Assembly: GCF_900155655.1 (NCBI RefSeq)
Contig: NZ_LT706987.1
Coordinates: 2,585,466-2,649,465 of the forward strand
From: Prevotella ihumii
Lineage (GTDB): Bacteria > Bacteroidota > Bacteroidia > Bacteroidales > Bacteroidaceae
DNA: 64,000 nt
Reading direction: 5' to 3'
Under the pieces are notes generated by a model, which saw nothing but the letters and a program-made list of their open reading frames with translations, searched no databases and had not been told where the DNA came from. The position numbers and the translations under genes were made by a program. This document shows, piece by piece, positions 8,870-15,968 of this stretch. Every line of letters begins with the position of its first letter. Within the stretch, counting starts at the first letter, position 1.

Positions 8870-9766
8870 ATGAGCAAATCAATATCAATACTTCTGCCCA
8901 CATACAATTGTTCGTGTGTAGCTTTAGTTACAGAGCTACAACGCCAATGTGTGGCAGAAGGCATCCCTTTCGAGATACTTGTAGCCGATGATGCTTCACC
9001 CGATAGGAGCTTTATCACGAAGAATGAGCCAATAAAAGCCCTTGAAGGCGTGCGTTATATACTGCGAGAAAAGAACGTGGGTCGGTCTGCTATACGCAAT
9101 TTCCTTATCTCTCAAGCCCAAAACGATTGGCTTTTGTTTATCGATGGCGACCTTTCGCTCCTCAATCCTCAGTTTATACACAACTACGTACAAGCCGAAG
9201 GCGAGGTGGTAGTGGGCGGAATCAGCATCGGAGGTGACCCTAAGCAATGGAAAAACAACCTCCGTTACGTTTACGAACAAAGGTATGAAGCTACGCACAA
9301 TGCAGCCGAACGCCAACAAACATCTACCCAACACTTCCGCACCACCAACTTCTTAGCCCACAAAACGGCTATGTCTGCTTGTCCGTTTGATGAATCTTTC
9401 AAACAGTATGGATACGAAGATGTGCTGTTAGGAAAGGCTTTTGAAGCGCAAGGTATTAAGATAAAACACATCGATAACCCTATAACGTTAGACGATTTCG
9501 AACCTAACGATGTCTTTATAGCCAAGACCGAGGAGTCGCTCCGTACCCTTTCACAATTTAAAAACCTACTCCAAGGTTACTCCCATCTGCTCTCTTTCCA
9601 AGCTAAGATGCAGCGTTTTCACCTCTTGGGTTTACTCTCTTTTGCCTATATTTTACTCAAAAAGACAATAAAGCCCCGACTTATAGATAATAAACCCAAT
9701 GTTTTTTTGTTTAATATCTATAAGTTATTATATTTCACACATTTCGACACAAAGCACTATGATTAA
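8870..9766 (+). CDS. Family 2 glycosyltransferase
   Basis: This 298-residue GT2 enzyme has a GT-A fold: ISILLPTYNCSC at the start, a nucleotide-sugar site at EILVADDASPDRS, a DxD motif in WLLFIDGDLSLL, and FDESFKQYGYEDVLLGKAF, where the ED is typical of the acceptor side. No membrane segment is seen except a weak hydrophobic stretch near 250. The substrate is unknown. Its last codons overlap the start of porZ by 8 bp, which suggests translational coupling. Confidence 0.88.
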   Translation: MSKSISILLPTYNCSCVALVTELQRQCVAEGIPFEILVADDASPDRSFITKNEPIKALEGVRYILREKNVGRSAIRNFLISQAQNDWLLFIDGDLSLLNPQFIHNYVQAEGEVVVGGISIGGDPKQWKNNLRYVYEQRYEATHNAAERQQTSTQHFRTTNFLAHKTAMSACPFDESFKQYGYEDVLLGKAFEAQGIKIKHIDNPITLDDFEPNDVFIAKTEESLRTLSQFKNLLQGYSHLLSFQAKMQRFHLLGLLSFAYILLKKTIKPRLIDNKPNVFLFNIYKLLYFTHFDTKHYD

Positions 9767-11792
9767 AAGAATATTCCTTTACACATTAATTTCGGCTTGC
9801 TCGCTCTTGCCGCTTAATAAGGCAAAGGCCGATGGTATAGGCACTTGGAAGAACTATATGGCGTACAGCAACACCACGTGGGTGGAGCAAGTTGGTAAGA
9901 AGTTGTATGTTCTTGCGTCCGACAATCTGTATGTTTACAACGAAGCTGATAACAGTATTCAGACATACGACAAGACACGTGGACTGAACAGTGCGGATAT
10001 AGACTTCATTGCGTGGAACAACACAGCCAAGCTATTGGTTATTGTGTATGCCGACTTCAACATTGATTTGCTTAGCGAAAAAGGCGAAATAACCAATCTT
10101 TCGAGCTATAAGAACAAGTTGATGACCGATATGAAGACCATCAACGACCTCTATATGTACAATGGATATTGTTACATTAGTACAGGCTTTGGCGTCTTAA
10201 AGATAAACTGCGTAAAGGCCGAAGTTAGCGATACTTACAAGTTGGGCTTTAATGTCAATCACACCTTTATTGAAGGCAACAGCATCTATGCTTCGAGCGA
10301 AAGCGCAGGACTGTACAAAGCAACGCTCACCGACAATCTATTAGACAAAAACAATTGGCAAAGGGTGGGAGAGTATCGCCCTAACAGCAAGTATCCCAAT
10401 GCCGAACTTATGGCGAAAGCAAACACACTTCTCCCAGGCGGACCTAAGTACAACCGCTTCTTCTTTATGCGTTATCTCAACAACCGCCTCTACTCTACAG
10501 GAGGTGCATTCGAGAGTGGTAGCGTAGGTTTAAACCACATCGGAGCGGTGCAAGTGCTAAATAACAATGGCGAATGGAGCATCTATGAAGACGACTTAAA
10601 GGATAAAACGGGTTACAAATACATAGATATGAACTGCCTTGCCGTAGACCCTAAAACCCCAGAACACGTATTTGTAGGCGGACGCTCAGGACTATACGAG
10701 TTTATGAACGGACGCTTCAAAACCAATTACAACAAGCACAACACCCCTTTGCGTGGTGCTATAGATCGTGGAAAAGAGTTGGGCAAAGACTATGTGGTAA
10801 TCAATGGTTTGGCTTTCGACAAGGCAGGCTCGCTATGGGTTCTGAATTGCCAAACTAAGGAAACCTCTTTGCTTGAGCTAAAACCCGATGGAAAGATGGT
10901 ATCGCACCACAAACCCGACCTGATGGAACAAGGTACAAGTCTTCGGGTAATGCGTAACGCAATGTTCGACAGCCGTGGTCTCCTTTGGTTTACCAATCAT
11001 ACATACATCAAACCTGGAATTTTCTGCTATCAGCCCTCTACCGATGCGCTCAATTCCTACACTCGTTTTATCAATCAAGACGGAATACCGGTAGGCGTAG
11101 CAGCGGTAAGTTGTGCAGTGGAAGATATGTATAAAAACATTTGGGTAGGTACAAACGTAGGGCCATTGTTGCTCAAAGCCGACCAAATAAGCAATCCTGA
11201 ACAGGCTGTATTTGAACAAGTGAAAGTGCCACGCAACGATGGTACAAATTTGGCTGACTATCTTTTGGCAGGTATAGACATCACTTCTATGGCAATAGAT
11301 GATGCAGGGCGAAAGTGGTTTGGGACAGCTTCTACGGGTGTATATCTCATCAGTGAAGACAATATGACCCAAGTGCAGCACTTCACAGCCGAAAACAGCC
11401 CATTGCTTTCCAATGTTATTGAGAGCATAGCCATAAACAATGCTACGGGAGAGGTATTCTTTGGTACAGACAAGGGCTTGTGCTCGTATATTAGCGATGC
11501 AACTACTCCTATGGAAAGTCCAAGCAGCGAAACCACATACGCTTATCCTAACCCTGTGCGCCCTGAATATCGTGGTCCTATAGCCGTGGTAGGATTGTAC
11601 ACCAACTCTGATGTAAAGATTGTTACAACCAATGGTGTTCTTGTGGCACAAGGCACAAGCAATGGTGGCACCTTTGTATGGGACGGCAACGATATGAACG
11701 GCAATCGTGTAGCATCAGGTGTCTATATTGTACAAGCAGCCGACCAACAGGGGAGCAACGAAACAGTGTGTAAGATAGCAATTGTAAACTAA
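9759..11792 (+). CDS. porZ: T9SS surface beta-propeller protein PorZ
   Basis: The protein has 677 residues from the ATG at 9759. A start at 9699 would add 20 residues before the signal peptide, so 9759 is preferred. The signal peptide is MIKRIFLYTLISACSLLPL...KAKA. Two WD-like or two-component-regulator-type beta-propellers follow (VGKKLYVLASDNLYVYN, GSLWVLNCQ, GLLWFTNHTYI, NIWVGTNVGPLLL, RKWFGTASTGVYLI). The C-terminus (about 590-677, YAYPNPVRPEYRGP to GVYIVQAADQ) is a T9SS sorting domain. In Porphyromonas PorZ belongs to the PorU/PorV/PorQ attachment complex and binds A-LPS. Here it lies between glycosyltransferase genes. Confidence 0.85.
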   Translation: MIKRIFLYTLISACSLLPLNKAKADGIGTWKNYMAYSNTTWVEQVGKKLYVLASDNLYVYNEADNSIQTYDKTRGLNSADIDFIAWNNTAKLLVIVYADFNIDLLSEKGEITNLSSYKNKLMTDMKTINDLYMYNGYCYISTGFGVLKINCVKAEVSDTYKLGFNVNHTFIEGNSIYASSESAGLYKATLTDNLLDKNNWQRVGEYRPNSKYPNAELMAKANTLLPGGPKYNRFFFMRYLNNRLYSTGGAFESGSVGLNHIGAVQVLNNNGEWSIYEDDLKDKTGYKYIDMNCLAVDPKTPEHVFVGGRSGLYEFMNGRFKTNYNKHNTPLRGAIDRGKELGKDYVVINGLAFDKAGSLWVLNCQTKETSLLELKPDGKMVSHHKPDLMEQGTSLRVMRNAMFDSRGLLWFTNHTYIKPGIFCYQPSTDALNSYTRFINQDGIPVGVAAVSCAVEDMYKNIWVGTNVGPLLLKADQISNPEQAVFEQVKVPRNDGTNLADYLLAGIDITSMAIDDAGRKWFGTASTGVYLISEDNMTQVQHFTAENSPLLSNVIESIAINNATGEVFFGTDKGLCSYISDATTPMESPSSETTYAYPNPVRPEYRGPIAVVGLYTNSDVKIVTTNGVLVAQGTSNGGTFVWDGNDMNGNRVASGVYIVQAADQQGSNETVCKIAIVN

Positions 11793-11818
11793 CATTCACC
11801 CCTTATAGACGATAGACG

Positions 11819-12763
11819 ATGAAGAAAGTAACCATTCTTATTCCTTGCTATAACGAAGCACAGAGCCTACCATTGCTTTACGACCAGTTGAAGCAGTTGG
11901 CAGACACCCATACCACCTATCGTTGGGAATGGCTGTTTGTAGACGATGGCAGCAAGGACAACACCTTAAACTGCCTCAAGGCTATTCGTGAGGCAGATGA
12001 TAGGGCTTGTTTCATCAGTCTGTCGCGCAATTTTGGCAAAGAACGGGCTATGTTAGCAGGGTTCGACTATGCAAGTGGCGACTGTGTGGTGATAATGGAT
12101 GCCGACCTTCAGCACCCTCCTTCAGTAGTGCCCGATATGTTGCGCTACTGGGAAGAAGGCTATCAAGACGTGTATGCAAAGCGAAGCAATAGGGGCAAAG
12201 AGAGCTTCTTACGTCGCCGTTTATCGTTATTGTACTATAAAATATTAGACAAGACCACACGCTACGATGTGTTGCAGAACGTGGGCGACTTCCGTTTGTT
12301 AGACAAGAAATGTATTCTTGCCTTGCGAAAACTGCGTGAAAGCCAACGTTATACCAAGGGAATGTATTGTTGGATAGGATTTAAGAAGAAAGAAATCGTG
12401 TTCAATCAGCAGGACAGGGTAGCAGGCACATCGGCTTGGAGCTTCTTCAAGCTCTTTAGTCTTGCCATAGATGGGTTGGCATCGTCTACTACTTTTCCCC
12501 TCCATCTTTCCACCTTTTTGGGCGTAACGTGCGCCCTCTTGGCTTTGGCATATATGCTTTACGTATTTGTAAAGACCATTCTTGTAGGCGAACCCGTGCA
12601 AGGTTTCCCTACGCTTATTATTGTCATTCTCTTCCTTGGTGGTGTACAACTGCTCTCCTTGGGCATTATTGGCATCTATCTTGGGCGCATTTTCAACGAA
12701 ACAAAGGGGCGTCCTGTCTACTTGATAGATGAGGCCGAAGGCATCAATATCAACGAATTATAA
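11819..12763 (+). CDS. Polyprenyl-phosphate-type family 2 glycosyltransferase
   Basis: The 314-residue protein has the DPM1/GtrB/ArnC architecture: a cytoplasmic GT-A domain (TILIPCYNEAQSLP, LFVDDGSKDNT, VIMDADLQHPP with the metal-binding DxD), then two C-terminal membrane helices (about 229-255 and 264-290, the latter GFPTLIIVILFLGGVQLLSLG). The family moves a sugar from a nucleotide donor to undecaprenyl phosphate, providing lipid-linked sugars for lipid A, O-antigen or protein glycosylation. It is 26 bp after porZ and 19 bp before the next gene. Confidence 0.92.
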   Translation: MKKVTILIPCYNEAQSLPLLYDQLKQLADTHTTYRWEWLFVDDGSKDNTLNCLKAIREADDRACFISLSRNFGKERAMLAGFDYASGDCVVIMDADLQHPPSVVPDMLRYWEEGYQDVYAKRSNRGKESFLRRRLSLLYYKILDKTTRYDVLQNVGDFRLLDKKCILALRKLRESQRYTKGMYCWIGFKKKEIVFNQQDRVAGTSAWSFFKLFSLAIDGLASSTTFPLHLSTFLGVTCALLALAYMLYVFVKTILVGEPVQGFPTLIIVILFLGGVQLLSLGIIGIYLGRIFNETKGRPVYLIDEAEGININEL

Positions 12764-12782
12764 TCATTACCCCACCGAAGAA

Positions 12783-14408
12783 ATGAAAACCATAGAAGGC
12801 AACGGAAAACTGTTTTGCATCATTGTTAGTGCAGTGTTTGTATTGCTCAACTATCTTACACCCATTACGCTTTCGGACGATATACTTTACCATTGCATTT
12901 GGCAACTTGACGAAACTGCCCCCAAACTGCCCTTAGAAAGCGTTTCAGACCTTATCACATCGCAGCTTAACCATTATCAGGTGGTGAACGGACGTGTATG
13001 GATACACACCCTTCTGCAGCTCTTTGCAGGCTTCTTAGGTAAGGGATTGTACAATGTGGTACAAGGTGTTGTGTGCTATGCTTTTGTACGAATGATGGCA
13101 CGCTATGTGGCTAAAACAAAGCCAACACTATGGCACGTGGTACTTGTAGTGTTGGCTTTGTTTGTTTTCCTCCCAGGGTTTGCGGGTGCTTACTTATTCT
13201 TTTGTGCAGGTATCAACTACCTTTGGGTATCATTGGTAGTGATAACTTTCCTTTATCGGTTTGAACGTTCAGACAATAAGGGCTTTTCTTTTCTTACGGC
13301 AGCCTTGGCTTTTCTTGCAGGTTGGTCGCACGAAGGCATCGCTTTACCCCTTGCCTTAGCTTTTGTGGTTTACCTCTTTGTGCATCGCACAGCCGCATTT
13401 AAAGGCTCTCACACGGTTTATATTGCCCTCTTCCTATTGGGTACAGCCCTTTGCATTTATCCGCCTTTAACCATCGATAGGGCAGGCATAGGGCAGATAG
13501 GTGCAGAGGGTTTCCTCAAACAACGCCTATTGGCTGCACTCTCGTTGCTTCAGAAAGGTCATCTTGTCTATGTGCTTCCGCTTACGTTGGCTTATCTTTT
13601 TGTGCGCCATCGTACGTTTTTCAAGTCGTGGATACGTTCACAATGGTTCTTATTGGTGGCTTTCACAGGTGCTTTTGGTATTGCTATGCTAAGCGGATTT
13701 CCCGAGTCGCGTACGCTTTACTATTCCGAATGGATAGCCTCACTGCTACTTTTTAATCTTGTTCTTCGTCTTAAGGTGCGTCGCAAAGCTGTTGCAGTGA
13801 CGGCTATGTGTGGTGTTATGCTGTTTTTCTTAGTTCCGACCCTTGTCCTGTCGGTAGAGAACCACAACAATTATGAAGATATGCTGGAGCAATGCCGCAA
13901 ACCTAAGAATACCACGGTATGGGTGCGACAGATAGCCAAACCTAAGAATGTGTTTATGGGCTATATCTTTACCAATTATGTGAGAGAGTCGGTGCGTTTC
14001 GGACGTTTCGAATTGGCACAGGGTTGGGACACTAAGAACGAGTATGTGCGCAGTGCTGCAATGCTTTTCCATAAGCCTGAACTCTGTTTTCTACCTGCTT
14101 CGCTCCGCTCTGCCCTTGGTATTGTAAACCCTATTAAGCCAATAAAGCCCGTTAAGAGCGAGAATGCTGAACTGATGGCAGTGCAACTTCCTAATGCTGT
14201 GTTGCCCTCGTCCGTATGGTTGGAATTAAAGAAAGAGCGCACCAATGAGATGAGTTTTAAAGACAAACTCTTCTCTTATCCTTCGTGCGAATACCCTATT
14301 GAGAAAGGAAAGTATGGTGTAGTAAGGTTGCACAATCGCCATTACCTGCTGTTGTGTTTACCTTCTATGAATATTCAGAAACGTATAAAAAATGTGAGGT
14401 GGAAGTAG
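12783..14408 (+). CDS. DUF6056-like polytopic membrane protein
   Basis: The protein has 541 residues from the ATG at 12783; a start at 12729 would overlap the previous gene by 35 bp and lacks support. It has about ten hydrophobic helices up to residue 390 and a C-terminal soluble part. The first extracytoplasmic loop carries SDDILYHCIWQLDE and VVNGRVWIHTLLQLFAG, the pattern of DUF6056, with an acidic DD after helix 1 as in GT-C glycosyltransferases. With the upstream lipid-linked sugar synthase this suggests a periplasmic glycosyl transfer step; that is inference. It overlaps the next gene by about 55 bp. Confidence 0.75.
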   Translation: MKTIEGNGKLFCIIVSAVFVLLNYLTPITLSDDILYHCIWQLDETAPKLPLESVSDLITSQLNHYQVVNGRVWIHTLLQLFAGFLGKGLYNVVQGVVCYAFVRMMARYVAKTKPTLWHVVLVVLALFVFLPGFAGAYLFFCAGINYLWVSLVVITFLYRFERSDNKGFSFLTAALAFLAGWSHEGIALPLALAFVVYLFVHRTAAFKGSHTVYIALFLLGTALCIYPPLTIDRAGIGQIGAEGFLKQRLLAALSLLQKGHLVYVLPLTLAYLFVRHRTFFKSWIRSQWFLLVAFTGAFGIAMLSGFPESRTLYYSEWIASLLLFNLVLRLKVRRKAVAVTAMCGVMLFFLVPTLVLSVENHNNYEDMLEQCRKPKNTTVWVRQIAKPKNVFMGYIFTNYVRESVRFGRFELAQGWDTKNEYVRSAAMLFHKPELCFLPASLRSALGIVNPIKPIKPVKSENAELMAVQLPNAVLPSSVWLELKKERTNEMSFKDKLFSYPSCEYPIEKGKYGVVRLHNRHYLLLCLPSMNIQKRIKNVRWK

Positions 14409-15385
14409 AAAGAAATATACGTAAACACTGGGTAGACTTGCTTCGTGGCTTGTGTATGATAGCAATATTGCTCGACCATACCGAAATCTACTACACGGGC
14501 AGCAACATCATTGATTATAGTTTTTATGTGGTCAATGCCTTGGTGATATTCTTTTTTCTTTCAGGTTATCTTTTTTATAAGTCGAATACCGATTTTTCGA
14601 TAATACATAAGTTGCGTTCTATTGCTCGGAGCATATTGCTTCCCTATTTTGTTTTCACTATGGTGATAGCTCTGCCCAAATCATTTGCGCATAGTTACGA
14701 TATATCTTCTACATTGCTTTCTATTCTTACAGGCGATGCTTCGTGGTTTGTAGCCGCTTTGGCTGTTGCTGAAGCTATTTTTGCGTTGATGTTGTGGGCA
14801 AGTAAGGGACGAAATATTCTGCTTGCCATGAGCGCAGCGTTGTGTTTTGTGGGTTGCTATGTGCTGTCTACTCGTGAAATCCTATGTTACTGGCATATCG
14901 AAAATGCATTTTTGGCTGTTCCGCTGCTCTATTTGGGCTACCTTTACCATCGATACGAACACCATTTTTATCGTTTTTCACGTCCATTATACACTGTGTT
15001 TTTGCTTTTCCTTTTAGTTCTGCTCAAGGTGTATGAGCATAGTGCAGGTATAACCTTCTTGATAGAACCCATCCGAGTGGGCAATTGGTATGTCTTTTGG
15101 GCTGATGTGCTTGTTTCGATACTCTGTTTGGTGCAAATTAGCAAGGCAATGGGCGAAGTATATTGGTTGGAATGGACGGGTAGGCGTAGCCTTGTTTATT
15201 ATTTCTTTTCAGGCGGTGTGCCTTTGTGTGTATCGTGGGGATTGGGTAAAATGGGTATGAATTATTCTTCAACCTATTGCAACGTAGTATTTGCCTTCTT
15301 ATGTGTTTATTTGTTTGCTTCGCTCATTGCAGGCTGCGTATATCGCTATTTTTCGTTTGTTTTAGGAAAAGGGAAGAGGGAATAA
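14354..15385 (+). CDS. Acyltransferase family 3 membrane protein
   Basis: This 343-residue protein has about ten membrane helices. The N-terminal signature WVDLLRGLCMIAILLDH contains the conserved R-x10-H pattern of acyltransferase-3 (OafA/NodX-like) enzymes, which add acetyl or similar groups to surface sugars. The ATG at 14354 lies inside the preceding gene; a GTG about 15 codons later is possible and would start just before the core domain. It is the last gene of the leuS-to-acyltransferase run. The acyl acceptor is unknown; the neighbours suggest a lipid-linked or surface glycan. Confidence 0.82.
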   Translation: MFTFYEYSETYKKCEVEVERNIRKHWVDLLRGLCMIAILLDHTEIYYTGSNIIDYSFYVVNALVIFFFLSGYLFYKSNTDFSIIHKLRSIARSILLPYFVFTMVIALPKSFAHSYDISSTLLSILTGDASWFVAALAVAEAIFALMLWASKGRNILLAMSAALCFVGCYVLSTREILCYWHIENAFLAVPLLYLGYLYHRYEHHFYRFSRPLYTVFLLFLLVLLKVYEHSAGITFLIEPIRVGNWYVFWADVLVSILCLVQISKAMGEVYWLEWTGRRSLVYYFFSGGVPLCVSWGLGKMGMNYSSTYCNVVFAFLCVYLFASLIAGCVYRYFSFVLGKGKRE

Positions 15386-15427
15386 AGTTTAAATCCTTTT
15401 TCATTTATAGCTTAAAGTTTGTGAAAG

Positions 15428-15656
15428 GAAAAATAGACCAATCTGTCTTATCGTTAAATATCTGAATAATACTCTTTTAATAAATTGATTATCAGATACT
15501 TATATCTGCGTTATAAAACATATATGTTTTGCCTCCTCAAACATATATGTTTTACCCTCTCAAAGTTCAACTTTGACCTTGTCAAACATATATGTTTTGC
15601 TTTCCAAAGATTGATGTCTTGCCTTGAATAGATGGTGAGCGGAAGAATAGAACAAT
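15428..15656. repeat. Palindrome array module, copy 2
   Basis: Flanking boxes GGAAAAATAGACCAAT (15428-15443) and GGAAGAATAGAACAAT (15641-15656). Five boxes lie between them: 15516-15529, 15539-15552, 15561-15575 (CAAAGTTCAACTTTG), 15584-15597 and a diverged one at 15605-15621. Centres are 22.5-23 bp apart. It lies between two convergent genes. Confidence 0.85.
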
Positions 15657-15817
15657 AAATTCTATAATATAAGCGCTTCTTTATAGTGGCATTTTTCTTC
15701 TTTTTACACCCTTAATAAGGCACTGTTTGTATCTTTTTTGTGGTATAACATACTTACATTTCTTCAATAGTTCTTTTGTAATTAGTAATATATTGAAAAT
15801 CAATATGTTAACGGATT

Positions 15818-15903
15818 GTTTACACTTTTATGAGGGAATATTTGTTTACAATTTACATTTTTATGAGGGGAAGTTGAGGTATAACTTACACTTTTATGAG
15901 GGA
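15818..15903. repeat. Three 33-bp direct repeats
   Basis: TACACTTTTATGAGGG-like cores start at 15821, 15854 and 15887, an exact 33-bp period. The units share flanking TTTACA/TTTACA-like bases. The frame is open (LHFYEG repeated) but has no plausible gene around it. It sits just downstream of the polA terminator. Confidence 0.75.
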
Positions 15904-15908
15904 AAACA

Positions 15909-15946
15909 CAAAAAGAGTGGATAGCAACGGGGGCTATTCACTCTTT
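15909..15946 (-). terminator. polA terminator (bidirectional)
   Basis: AAAGAGTGGATAGC pairs with GGCTATTCACTCTTTT around a six-base loop. A/T runs on both sides let it act in both directions; it lies just past the polA stop. Confidence 0.8.
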
Positions 15947-15968
15947 TCTAAGTTTCTTTTGTATTAAT

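Noticed and set aside
9699..9758. Longer start for porZ
   Set aside because: The extra residues precede a good signal peptide at 9759, which matches the expected start for an exported protein.
15727..15924. Short frame with repeated LHFYEG
   Set aside because: The repetition is explained by the 33-bp DNA repeat; there is no promoter or credible N-terminus.
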